From contig NZ_DATJPM010000039.1 in assembly GCF_035506375.1 (NCBI RefSeq), forward strand, positions 36,245 through 100,244: 64,000 bases of DNA, read 5' to 3'. Under the pieces are notes generated by a model. The model was not told where the DNA came from, ran no database searches, and saw nothing but the letters and a program-made list of their open reading frames with translations. This stretch comes from Methanocella sp. (GTDB taxonomy: Archaea; Halobacteriota; Methanocellia; Methanocellales; Methanocellaceae). A program made the position numbers and the translations under genes. This document shows, in pieces, positions 1 to 7,820 of the stretch (positions are counted from its first letter, which is position 1; the number at the start of each line of letters is the position of its first letter).

Positions 1-895
1 TGAAAAAGCCCAGGGCCACGTAGAACGGAAGTAGCCCCTCGATCATGTCCGACTCCAGGGCCGAGGGCGCATAGGCATGCAGAAAATGTTCCACGTAGGG
101 CCCAGCCCTCCGCATGTCTTTCGTAATGTACCCGCATTGGTGCTGGAGCTCGGCCACCATAGTGCCCACGTCCAGGAGAGGGCTCCGCCCCGGGCGACTG
201 CGCTCCAGGTCGAAGCCGTAAATGATGCCCTCGTGTATCTTAAAGTTCGACGGGTTGGCGTCGCCGTGGACGGTTACGCCCCTCTGCTCGAAGAGAGGCC
301 GGCGGCCGTGCCAGCGGCTCAGGCCCTTCATGATCCGGCGGTGGGACCCGTCCAGGGCGCCCTGGTCCTCCAGATAAAACAGGGGCTTCATAAACGAGTA
401 AAAGGTATCGGCGCCGTCCACCTTCGGGCTCTGGGGCATGAGCGTGTGGATCTTCCGGAGGAGCCCTGCCGTCAGGTCCAGGGCGCTCAGCAGCTCCCGG
501 TCTTCTCCGCCATTCAGCGTCCGCTGGACGATGGACAGCAATGATTCGCCGGGCACGTAGGCCGTGGCCAGCGCGCAGTCCAGGCCCTCGTTGACGCCCA
601 GCGCCCTCACGACCCTGTGCCTGCCCGAGGCGAACCCGTTCTTCTCGAACTCCCGGAGGATGCCGTACTCTGAGAGCATCTCCCGGCACGGGTCATAGGT
701 GACGCCGGTGCGGCCCAGGGTTCGGCGGAAAAATTTGACGTGGACCCGGGGGACGTCCGCCCCGTACACGCGGGACTCGTGGGACGACGCCGGCGGCACT
801 TCCATTTCCGCCAGCGGGCCGGAGCTGGCGCCGAACACATCCGGGTGCTGCCTGGCGAGGCCCGCCAGCCAGTCGGGCGCGGCCGTGCTCTGCAT
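1..895 (-). CDS. aminoglycoside phosphotransferase / choline kinase-fold protein (partial)
   Basis: The gene runs off the left edge; 298 codons are visible from an ATG at 895. Near residue 207 is HGDANPSNF, the catalytic-loop motif of the aminoglycoside phosphotransferase/choline kinase fold with its Asp and Asn. It is followed by YGFDLERS, in the place of the metal-binding acidic motif. An APH-fold kinase is therefore supported, but the substrate is not: these enzymes phosphorylate small molecules such as sugars, choline or antibiotics. The start lies 3 nt after the stop of the KaiC-like gene, so the two are very likely co-transcribed. Other reading frames here are only high-GC shadows. Confidence 0.8.
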   Translation of the reverse strand, partial: MQSTAAPDWLAGLARQHPDVFGASSGPLAEMEVPPASSHESRVYGADVPRVHVKFFRRTLGRTGVTYDPCREMLSEYGILREFEKNGFASGRHRVVRALGVNEGLDCALATAYVPGESLLSIVQRTLNGGEDRELLSALDLTAGLLRKIHTLMPQSPKVDGADTFYSFMKPLFYLEDQGALDGSHRRIMKGLSRWHGRRPLFEQRGVTVHGDANPSNFKIHEGIIYGFDLERSRPGRSPLLDVGTMVAELQHQCGYITKDMRRAGPYVEHFLHAYAPSALESDMIEGLLPFYVALGFF

Positions 896-898
896 GGG

Positions 899-1612
899 TC
901 ACTCCCCTAGTGAGTAGGGCACCGCCTCGGGGAAGACCTCGATGCCGCCCCGCCCGATGCCCATGGGCACGATCTTCATGCTGAATGCCTGGCGCCGCAT
1001 CTTGGTCACCCGGAAGCAGCGCTCCACGTTGTTCCCCATCCTGGATAAAATGAGGTTGATATTCCCGTCGCTCATGTACATCTCCTCGGTCAGGGGCATG
1101 TTGGGGAATTCGCCCATGACCTCCGATATGAGCAGCGAGGTGATCCCGCGCTTTTTCAGGATGCGGATGAATTTCAGCAGATATCGCCGCCGATCCACGT
1201 CCTGCGGGAAGTAGAACTTGAACAGGTTCATCGGATCGACGACCATTCGCCTCGCCTCCGTCCTGCCCAGCAGCTCCATGATGCCCTCCAGCGAGCCCGG
1301 GAGGTCCATCTTCGAGAAGTAGTCGTCGGTTACCATCGTTATGGCCCCCTTCTCCACGAGGCCGTCCCAGGCCTCCAGCCCTATTGAGCCCGCGTACTCC
1401 GAAAGCGAGCGGTCCGTCTCCTCCATGGCCACGACGAGCCCGCCCTCGCCGTAGTCCTTCGCCCCGGAATAGACGAACTGCATGCCGAAGATGGACTTGC
1501 CCGAGCCGGGCGGCCCGGAGACGAGCACGGCGGACCCCGGGTATATGCCGCCATTTAAAATAGTGTCAGCGCCGGGCACCCCGGTCCGGACGAGTTCGAT
1601 ATGTTGCGCCAT
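899..1612 (-). CDS. KaiC-like RecA-superfamily ATPase, single domain
   Basis: About 237 aa. The Walker A motif GPPGSGKS lies near residue 35, followed by a KaiC-type acidic pair (AMEETD) after the next strand and a Walker B-like strand ending in VVDPMN. Its length fits one KaiC domain rather than the duplicated cyanobacterial clock protein. Archaeal single-domain KaiC homologues are usually tied to signalling or motility, but the role here is unknown. I choose ATG 1612 over TTG 1621 because an AT-rich TATA element (about 1628-1640) sits the right distance upstream for a leaderless start at 1612. It is coupled to the downstream phosphotransferase by a 3-nt gap. Confidence 0.88.
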   Translation of the reverse strand: MAQHIELVRTGVPGADTILNGGIYPGSAVLVSGPPGSGKSIFGMQFVYSGAKDYGEGGLVVAMEETDRSLSEYAGSIGLEAWDGLVEKGAITMVTDDYFSKMDLPGSLEGIMELLGRTEARRMVVDPMNLFKFYFPQDVDRRRYLLKFIRILKKRGITSLLISEVMGEFPNMPLTEEMYMSDGNINLILSRMGNNVERCFRVTKMRRQAFSMKIVPMGIGRGGIEVFPEAVPYSLGE

Positions 1613-1621
1613 GTGGTTCAA

Positions 1622-1830
1622 TCAAAGAATATATAATTGTTTATATAATAATATTACCAAAAACCCATGACTATTTCAATGTATCAATAATTTTCACGAA
1701 CAATGGTCGGGCGTTTTATCCGTTTGCCATCTGGCAATCGAGCTCCGGGGGTCCGCGAGGGGGCCGAAGCGCAGCGAAGGTCCACCTTCAGCCTCAGTAA
1801 AAGAATTACCATCTGCCCGACCATCGGGGG
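1622..1830. repeat. intergenic inverted-repeat element with GC-rich core
   Basis: No gene is seen in this gap. The 10-mer ATGGTCGGGC (1703-1712) is perfectly complemented by GCCCGACCAT (1815-1824). Inside lies a small hairpin, TTGCCA-TC-TGGCAA (1724-1737). The centre (about 1747-1763, GGGGGTCCGCGAGGGGG) closely resembles the loop cores of the larger elements at 19.3 kb and 45.1 kb. I read it as a reduced member of that family. The part nearest 1622-1660 is AT-rich and holds the promoter of the KaiC-like gene. Confidence 0.6.
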
Positions 1831-2469
1831 CTACACGACAGAATCGATCCAGATGATATCCATCGTATCCAGATCGATGACTGCGGCCTGGCCATCGGCG
1901 GCATAGCCGGGATTAATGATCCAGGCCCCGTCTTTGATCTTACCGCGCGCGGCGTGGATATGGCCGCAGATGATGACGTCCACCCTGTCGAGCGCACTGC
2001 GTAAGGCCGGGCTGCCGGCGGCGCCTTTAGGCGTCATGTCCAGCGTGTTCTGGGGGGGAGTATGTGTGACTAAAACAGTCCGCTGAGGCGGCGTATGGCT
2101 CAGGAGCACGTCCAGCTTATAGGCGAGCTGCTCCTCCGTGTACTCGTTCGGCGTGCTATTTCCGGTCGGGTTCGAGCCGCCCAGGCCCATGAACTCGGTG
2201 TTGCCATAGATCTTCGGCGTCTCCTCCAGGTCGACGGCGTAATGGCCGATGGCCTCCTTGACCTCGGGCGTGTCCCAGTTGCCCGCGACGCACAGGACGT
2301 TCTTACAAAAGTGCTTGAGCTCCGATATGCTCCTCACCGCGTTCTCCGGAGGCCCGCCGTGGGTGAGGTCCCCGGCGACAACGACGACATCGACGGGATC
2401 GCTCTTCTTCATGATGCCGTCCAGCCGGAAAAACTTGCCGTGGATGTCCGAGAGGGCCAATATTCTCAT
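1831..2469 (-). CDS. calcineurin-like metallophosphoesterase
   Basis: 212 aa. The metal-ligand motifs of the family are present in order: DIHG near the N-terminus, GDLTHGG, GNWD, a THTPP histidine motif and GHIH. This is the set expected for a binuclear-metal phosphoesterase of the YfcE/MJ0936-like group, which hydrolyse phosphodiesters or phosphomonoesters. The length is typical of stand-alone archaeal members. The true substrate cannot be told from sequence. The ATG at 2469 begins directly with the beta strand that carries the first motif, so the start is secure. Confidence 0.9.
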   Translation of the reverse strand: MRILALSDIHGKFFRLDGIMKKSDPVDVVVVAGDLTHGGPPENAVRSISELKHFCKNVLCVAGNWDTPEVKEAIGHYAVDLEETPKIYGNTEFMGLGGSNPTGNSTPNEYTEEQLAYKLDVLLSHTPPQRTVLVTHTPPQNTLDMTPKGAAGSPALRSALDRVDVIICGHIHAARGKIKDGAWIINPGYAADGQAAVIDLDTMDIIWIDSVV

Positions 2470-2570
2470 AGCCTTATCTTATCTCTCTTGTTCACATAAA
2501 GATTGGCAAGTAGCCCTTTTAACGCAGGCAACCATTTTAACCCCGCCGGTTTATTTTTTATTTGGAAAAG

Positions 2571-2948
2571 ATGGGAAACAGGCTACAAACGATGGGGTGG
2601 GAGTTCGACATAGAGGAGCTCTGCTTTAACTGCCGGGCCCAGGCCATCCAGCGCATAAAAATACTGCCCCGTGAACTGCTGACGCAGTGCATGAGCTGCG
2701 GGGCGGAGGCCCACTACGCCCAGTATGGGGCCCACGAGGAGAAAAAGATGCCCGCGCTGGAGGGCACCGGCGTGGACGCGGAGTTCGGCGCCTGGCGCTT
2801 CTGTCATGAGGCATGCTGCCCGCACTGCGGGGCGGAGGCCCCCAGCGAAGTCATGATCGACCCTGCCATGGCCCTGGTAGCCTGCGAAAAATGCCTGTTC
2901 ACCCGGCTATACAGGTTCGACGCGTTCGATAAGAGCTGGCGGAGGTAG
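2571..2948 (+). CDS. unknown protein with zinc-ribbon-like cysteine pairs
   Basis: About 125 aa and not recognised. Four Cys-rich pairs (CFNC, CMSC, CPHC and CEKC) are spaced as two possible zinc ribbons. A Glu/Asp-rich N-terminus precedes the first. An AT-rich box (about 2550-2560) puts the expected transcription start near 2580, so the second ATG at 2592 (MGWEF) is a serious alternative to 2571. The stop is one base before the ATG of the next gene, so they form a two-gene unit. A nucleic-acid or metal-binding role is only a guess. Confidence 0.7.
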   Translation: MGNRLQTMGWEFDIEELCFNCRAQAIQRIKILPRELLTQCMSCGAEAHYAQYGAHEEKKMPALEGTGVDAEFGAWRFCHEACCPHCGAEAPSEVMIDPAMALVACEKCLFTRLYRFDAFDKSWRR

Positions 2949-2949
2949 C

Positions 2950-3258
2950 ATGGACGAGACGTGGATGATCTTCGTGATGCCCGAGACAGGGCTCTGCGCC
3001 GGGGACCTGGCGCAGCAGGCGGAAAAGGCGGGCCTGAGGACGAAGGCGACGTGCTTCGGCACGCTCGCCGAAGGCGAGGAGTCGAAGGTACGTAGCTTCG
3101 TCGACGGCCTGAGGCGGAACTGCCGGGGGTCGATATACGCCCGGCGCCGGGGCTTCTCGATCGAGGACACCGTGATCTGTGCCCGAACATTCCGCCTCGA
3201 CGAGAGCCCCCCGTGGCTGCCCCGCTATACGGGGCAGATAAGGCGCTATACATCGTGA
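2950..3258 (+). CDS. unknown small protein
   Basis: 102 aa with no recognisable motif. It starts one base after the stop of the Cys-rich gene, with a good ribosome-binding sequence (GGAGGT) inside that gene's last codons, so it is translated from the same message. Composition is soluble and mixed-charge, with an Arg-rich stretch (YARRRG) near residue 65. The high GC at third codon positions matches neighbouring genes and supports real coding. No function can be proposed. Confidence 0.65.
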   Translation: MDETWMIFVMPETGLCAGDLAQQAEKAGLRTKATCFGTLAEGEESKVRSFVDGLRRNCRGSIYARRRGFSIEDTVICARTFRLDESPPWLPRYTGQIRRYTS

Positions 3259-3311
3259 TGATGGCATAGCTTTTTATTTCTATAGCGCGCCAATAGCAGA
3301 GAGGAGTTACA

Positions 3312-4232
3312 CTGGAGAAGCTGAAGATCGGGGAGTGGGCGGTCATCGCCGGCATCGCGCTGTTCCTTCTGCTCGTGCAGGCCATCTCGCTGCTGCTTGT
3401 GCCTCCCCTTCAGAGCTACCACCTGGATAATGCCTTCGGGAACCCGGAGAGCGTTTGGAACTCGCTTTATTACGTGGTGCTGCTGTTGCTTTTCACCGGG
3501 GCCATGCTTATCATAGTCAGGTACAAGGTGAACTGGCTGATCCAGGCCATCATGGCCGTCGCCGTATTATCGACGCTGGTCTACGTCCTGTTCGGCCTGG
3601 CCGTGCTGCTCGTGCCGTCCGTCGACCCGCTGATCGCCGGGGGCGTATCGGTCGTGCTTTCCCTGCTGCTCACGGCGCTTCTCATCGTCTACCCCGAATG
3701 GTACATCATCGACACGGTGGGCGTGCTGGTGGCGGCGGGGGCGAGCGCCCTCTTCGGCATATCGCTGGCCATCCTGCCGACCATCGTACTGCTGGTGATC
3801 CTGGCCGTCTATGACTATATCTCCGTCTACAAGACGAAGCACATGCTCAAGCTGGCCGAGGGCTTCATGGACCTGAAGATGCCCATCATGTTCGTCATGC
3901 CCCGGCGGTGGGGCTACTCGTTCATGGAGAATAATAAGGGCCTGCCGGCCGAGGGTGCCGAAAGGGAGGCGTACTTCATGGGCCTGGGCGACGCGGTCAT
4001 GCCGACCATGCTGGCCGTATCCGCCAACGCCTTCCTCAGCGCGCCCCCGCTCCTGGGCTTCGTGAACGTGCCCGCCCTGGGCTGCATCCTGGGCACGCTG
4101 GTCAGCTACGTCGTCTTAATGTACATCGTGGTGGAGCTGAAAAAGCCCCAGGCCGGGCTGCCGTTCCTCTGCACCGGGGCTATCGCGGGCTTCCTGCTCG
4201 GCTGCCTCGCGGCGGGCGTCCGGCCCTTCTAA
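3312..4232 (+). CDS. presenilin / signal-peptide-peptidase-type intramembrane aspartyl protease, apparent CTG start
   Basis: 306 aa from the proposed start, with about nine hydrophobic segments. All three presenilin-family (A22) signatures are present in order: YDYISVYKTKH (catalytic Asp of the YD motif), GLGDAVMP (catalytic Asp of GxGD) and VPALGC (PAL motif). It should cleave helices of membrane proteins within the bilayer. The first ATG (3375) would remove half of the first membrane helix. Upstream of it in frame, the only canonical-type codon is a GTG (3372). A CTG at 3312 follows GAGGAG by five bases and an in-frame TAG lies at 3294, so I use CTG. A TATA-like stretch is near 3271-3280. 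Confidence 0.85.
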   Translation: MEKLKIGEWAVIAGIALFLLLVQAISLLLVPPLQSYHLDNAFGNPESVWNSLYYVVLLLLFTGAMLIIVRYKVNWLIQAIMAVAVLSTLVYVLFGLAVLLVPSVDPLIAGGVSVVLSLLLTALLIVYPEWYIIDTVGVLVAAGASALFGISLAILPTIVLLVILAVYDYISVYKTKHMLKLAEGFMDLKMPIMFVMPRRWGYSFMENNKGLPAEGAEREAYFMGLGDAVMPTMLAVSANAFLSAPPLLGFVNVPALGCILGTLVSYVVLMYIVVELKKPQAGLPFLCTGAIAGFLLGCLAAGVRPF

Positions 4233-4234
4233 GC

Positions 4235-4395
4235 CACGCTAAGGCTAAAAAGCGCTCGAAGACCGTTTCAGCCACGAAGTAACACTAAGCCGGCTCTAAG
4301 CTGCTCTAAGATTTTATAATTAGATGCTGTGGTGAATTCTATTTTCACCGCAAAGCCCCGTAGTCGCCAACACAACAGTAGAAAAAGCCGCTGAA
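4235..4395. repeat. class C intergenic repeat between convergent genes
   Basis: The gap between the presenilin homologue and rnhB holds GCTCGAAGACCGTTTCAGCC followed by ACGAAGTAACACTAAGCC. This is the arm sequence also found at 17.6, 17.8, 32.8, 33.0 and 63.4 kb. Here a single arm is recognisable; the other half is too diverged to pair convincingly. No coding sequence is seen. Confidence 0.65.
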
Positions 4396-4400
4396 CTGGC

Positions 4401-5060
4401 TTAATCGAACTGGAAAAGCCGGGCCTGCAAACAGTCGTTGATGATGGCCGTCGTGGTCTTCCAGGACTTCCTCACGAACGGCGGCATGCACTTATTCTTC
4501 TTATAATAGCCCCGTAAAAACTCCCTCGTGATGGGGTCGTGCGAGTACCCGCTCCCCACGTCCTCCCCGATGGATTCGCAGATCTCCTGAACGAGGGCGT
4601 CCCGGTGGACCTTGGCCAGGATGGAGGCGGCAGAGACAACGGGATAGTCCCGGTCGGCGTTATGCCTGGAGACGATATCGAGCTCGAAATCCAGGCCTTT
4701 TTTCACGTTGATGCCGAAACGCTCCGCGTTCACGTCGCAGGCGTCGACGTACGCGACCGCGGGCCTCAGCGCCCTTAAGATATTCGAAAAGCACTCGACC
4801 TCGAGCTCGTTGAGGTTCGTCTCGTCGTCGGCCCTGGAGTCGATGCGCTCCGGGCTCACCACAACGAGCTCATACTCGCAGACCTCTTTAATTTTTACGG
4901 CGAACTCCTCTCTTTTTTTAGGCGTGAGAAGCTTGGAGTCCTTAAGGCCCATGGACTTGATCTTCCTGTGCTTCTTTTCGCTGACCGAGACGCCGCAGAC
5001 CACCATGGGCCCAATAACGGGGCCCCGGCCCGCCTCGTCGATGCCAGCGATCAAGGGCAC
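4401..5060 (-). CDS. rnhB: ribonuclease HII
   Basis: 219 aa. It shows IDEAGRGP (first catalytic Asp and Glu), DSK, YVDACD (third acidic residue) and SAASILAKVHRD, the standard archaeal RNase HII pattern. It removes RNA from RNA-DNA hybrids and single ribonucleotides from DNA. The start is GTG (5060), which overlaps the last 10 nt of the DUF2117 gene; that gene in turn overlaps nth. The tight overlap groups two DNA-maintenance enzymes with an uncharacterised protein. The C-terminal tail LFQFD resembles the short PCNA-binding tails of archaeal RNase HII, but this was not tested. Confidence 0.95.
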   Translation of the reverse strand: MPLIAGIDEAGRGPVIGPMVVCGVSVSEKKHRKIKSMGLKDSKLLTPKKREEFAVKIKEVCEYELVVVSPERIDSRADDETNLNELEVECFSNILRALRPAVAYVDACDVNAERFGINVKKGLDFELDIVSRHNADRDYPVVSAASILAKVHRDALVQEICESIGEDVGSGYSHDPITREFLRGYYKKNKCMPPFVRKSWKTTTAIINDCLQARLFQFD

Positions 5061-6112
5061 ACCTCGTAGGCGATCTCCAGACGCGAGAGCTCATCCTTTA
5101 TTCTCTCCACGAAGCCCTCGAAGGTGTCCGTGCCGCCGATTTTTTTAGCCAGCGCCGCGCCCGCCTCGTCGTCCGTCGTGCCGGAGACCCTGAGGACGAC
5201 CGAGCCGCAGGCCCTGACCGGGCCCTTCAGCACGCCGTCCCGGTCGCCGTCGGTGATGCCGACGATGCGCACGCCCCTCCGGGCCAGGACGTCGCCCGCC
5301 ACCTCGGTCGTGTCGTCGCCCACGGCCAGGGCGCAGACCGTGTCCGCGTCGACGTTCTCCAGAGAGCCGAAGGCGATGTGGTCGATGACGGCCATATGCC
5401 CCTTGCCGTACCGCACGGGATAGTCGCACTCCGGCCCGGCCTTATACCGGATGTAGCCAGACTTGAACTTCACGTCGGCCGCCTGGCCCAGCCGGGCCAG
5501 CCCCGTATCCTTGGCCGTGACGCCCTCCAGGCGCACGATGCGGCCGTCCTTCATGTGGACCTTCACGTCGGGGCTTTCCACGACGCCGATAAGGATCCCG
5601 TTGGCGAAGAGCGGCTCGCCCGGGCAGGCACACCTTACACTATGGCACTCGCCATCCTCATTTTCAGATGGACGGAGCCGCCTCAGGGGCAGCGAGAAAT
5701 GCTCCGAAAGCGCCTTCGCGACCCATGCGGCCGTCTCGTTCGGCTCGACCTCCCATAGTATAATAACGCCGTCCTTTTCCGAGGCCCGCTCGACCTGTAT
5801 GGCGGTGCGTCCGGCGCGGCCGACGACGATGTCCCCGAAGGCCAGGCCCGAGTCGACGGTCTTTCCGTTGTTCACCAGGACGGGCACGGGGCAGGGTATC
5901 GCGGCCAGCGTCCGGCTGGGAAGCTCGCATCGCGCGATATCGACGGCGTGTTCCAGCCTCATGTCGATGATGGCCGTCCGGCACATGGTGCCCGCGGCGC
6001 AGGCGCGCACGTCCCCCCGGGTCCCCAAAAAGGCGATGACCTTCGCGACCTCGCCCGAATAGACGGCCTCCGGGCCGTGGACGATTACGCCGAAGTCACA
6101 GGAGCCGCTCAG
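5051..6112 (-). CDS. DUF2117 family protein, apparent CTG start
   Basis: 353 aa from the proposed start. I recognise it from memory as the archaeal DUF2117 family of unknown function. The segment FGVIVHGPEAV lies upstream of the first TTG (6028), and I take it as the conserved family N-terminus. No ATG, GTG or TTG exists between an in-frame TAG and that segment. CTG at 6112, with a GGGGGGTGG stretch just upstream, is the best available start and overlaps the end of nth by 17 nt. The C-terminus overlaps rnhB. Cys residues at CHSVRCACPG could bind metal. Embedding between two DNA-repair genes suggests, but does not prove, a related job. Confidence 0.75.
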   Translation of the reverse strand: MSGSCDFGVIVHGPEAVYSGEVAKVIAFLGTRGDVRACAAGTMCRTAIIDMRLEHAVDIARCELPSRTLAAIPCPVPVLVNNGKTVDSGLAFGDIVVGRAGRTAIQVERASEKDGVIILWEVEPNETAAWVAKALSEHFSLPLRRLRPSENEDGECHSVRCACPGEPLFANGILIGVVESPDVKVHMKDGRIVRLEGVTAKDTGLARLGQAADVKFKSGYIRYKAGPECDYPVRYGKGHMAVIDHIAFGSLENVDADTVCALAVGDDTTEVAGDVLARRGVRIVGITDGDRDGVLKGPVRACGSVVLRVSGTTDDEAGAALAKKIGGTDTFEGFVERIKDELSRLEIAYEVCP

Positions 6113-6977
6113 GCCGAACCACCCCCCGCTTGGGGCACACGTCCTCTACCGGGCAGATATGGTGCAGGGGCACAAGCGCCTTGCAGAAGTCCCTCCCCAG
6201 GTTGATGATGAGTAAATGGGCCATGCCCGGTATTTTATGCTTCTTCTCGAGGTCTTCCTTGACCTTTCGCTTTGCGACCTCGCTGTCGCCTGTGGACTGG
6301 CTCAGGCCCAGCCGCTGGGATACGCGGCAGATGTGCGTGTCCACGGGGGTCACGCTGTGCCCCAGAGAAAACAACAGCACGCAGTCGGCGGTCTTGGGGC
6401 CCACGCCGTATAAGCTCAGCAGCGCATCCCGGGCCTCCTCTGCAGGGGCCGCCCTCATCCACTCCAGGCTTCCACCCCATCTCTCAATGATCTGTTTCGA
6501 GCATTGGATGATGTAGACGGCCTTATACGGGCCGGAAAAATGGATGAGCTCCTCCAGCTCTTTTTTATCGGCACCGGCCATCTTGTACACGTCGATGCCC
6601 CTGTAGCGGTGCTGCAGCCTGTGGAACGTCTTCCGGGCGCTGTCGGCCGTCTTGTTCTGGGTCAGGATAGTGATCATAAGGGAGATATACGGGTCCTGGA
6701 GCCTCATGACCCAGCAGCGTTTATAGAATTCCTGGAGCTGCAGGAGGATCTTATTGTTGCCCTTATAGACGTCGTTCAGGGGATAATCGAACACGGACAC
6801 GACCTCGTCGTGGAACTCGGGCGGCGTCACCCTCAGGGACCCGTCCGGTAGCTGCTCCAGGCGCACGTCCCGCTCCGCCCCGGGGTAGTACCGGACATAG
6901 CTGCCGTCTTCCTGAAGCATCCACTCCAGTGCGGTGATCTGGATGTCCATGGTCGAGCGAAGGTCGATGTCCATCAT
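6096..6977 (-). CDS. Nth/MutY-superfamily DNA glycosylase (HhH-GPD)
   Basis: 293 aa, with about 75 residues before the usual glycosylase fold. The helix-hairpin-helix LYGVGPKTADCVL carries the catalytic Lys and PVDTHICRV the catalytic Asp, so bifunctional endonuclease III-like glycosylase/lyase activity is expected. The C-terminal iron-sulfur loop should be C-x6-C-x2-C-x5-C. Here it reads C265-x6-H272-x2-C275-x5-C281, so the second ligand is His (codon CAC at 6164-6162). ATG 6977 is preceded by GAGG at good spacing. It is first in the operon with DUF2117 and rnhB. Confidence 0.88.
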   Translation of the reverse strand: MMDIDLRSTMDIQITALEWMLQEDGSYVRYYPGAERDVRLEQLPDGSLRVTPPEFHDEVVSVFDYPLNDVYKGNNKILLQLQEFYKRCWVMRLQDPYISLMITILTQNKTADSARKTFHRLQHRYRGIDVYKMAGADKKELEELIHFSGPYKAVYIIQCSKQIIERWGGSLEWMRAAPAEEARDALLSLYGVGPKTADCVLLFSLGHSVTPVDTHICRVSQRLGLSQSTGDSEVAKRKVKEDLEKKHKIPGMAHLLIINLGRDFCKALVPLHHICPVEDVCPKRGVVRPERLL

Positions 6978-7009
6978 ATAAGCCTCAGATACGGCATCAT
7001 ATCCTATAT

Positions 7010-7780
7010 TTACTTTATCTTGAGCGCTTCGACGGCCGGCGCCACGTCGATCAGCCGCACGACCGTTGCGTCCGGCGTGCCGCAGCGGCCACCGGCATCG
7101 TAGTAACGGGTCGCGTACTTCTCGAAGCCCGCCGAGTACTTGTTGAAGAGTATGGCGCTCATGCCCGCCTCCCGGGCGCCGTAGATGTCGAGGAGCACGC
7201 TGTCGCCCACGTGCACCGTCCTTGACGCCTCAGAGCCCAGCCCGGCCAGCGCCCTTTCGAAGATGCGCCTGTTAGGCTTGATGTAGCCGACCTCGTTGGA
7301 GAATACCGTGGCGTTGAAATATTTCAGGATGCCATAGCCGTCGAGCACGCGCCTGATGGTCTCGCCCGGGGTGCGGCCCGTGTTGGAGATGATGCCGATC
7401 CGGAAGCCTTTATTTTTAAGGCTTTCAAGAGCCTCAGGCGCCCCGTCCACCATCAGGGGCTTAAAATCAAGCAGCGCGTCGGCGTAGGGCTTACGAAGGA
7501 TGTTCTTATTGGGCTCGTCCGCCTCCAGGCCCAGGCCGTCCAGGAGCAGCGCGACGTGGCCGTCCAGGCTCGCGTCCCGCTCGTCCCTCCAGAGGCCGGA
7601 CAGGCACGCCTCCGAGTGCTCGTAAGCATTCGACACCTCCTCCATGGTGAACCGGAAGCCCGCGTCCCTTAAGGCCGTCTCGACCCGGCCGATGCGGGCC
7701 AGCCTGACGCGGTCATCGTAGAACTCGTGCACAAGAAGCGTGTTCCAGACGTCGAAGGTGACTGTGTCTATGGGCTTCAT
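7010..7780 (-). CDS. HAD-superfamily hydrolase (haloacid dehalogenase-like)
   Basis: 256 aa. Motif I is FDVWNTLL with the nucleophilic Asp; motif II is the ISNTG strand; the motif III Lys is in GYIKPN; motif IV is VGDSVLLD. A helical cap lies between motifs I and II. The second motif I position is Trp instead of the Asp general acid of typical phosphatases, as in the dehalogenase-like branch. The substrate is unknown. The gene is monocistronic or weakly linked to its neighbours. Confidence 0.88.
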   Translation of the reverse strand: MKPIDTVTFDVWNTLLVHEFYDDRVRLARIGRVETALRDAGFRFTMEEVSNAYEHSEACLSGLWRDERDASLDGHVALLLDGLGLEADEPNKNILRKPYADALLDFKPLMVDGAPEALESLKNKGFRIGIISNTGRTPGETIRRVLDGYGILKYFNATVFSNEVGYIKPNRRIFERALAGLGSEASRTVHVGDSVLLDIYGAREAGMSAILFNKYSAGFEKYATRYYDAGGRCGTPDATVVRLIDVAPAVEALKIK

Positions 7781-7820
7781 TTAAAAAAAGCTCTACGGCT
7801 AAACATTAATAACTTTTTGA

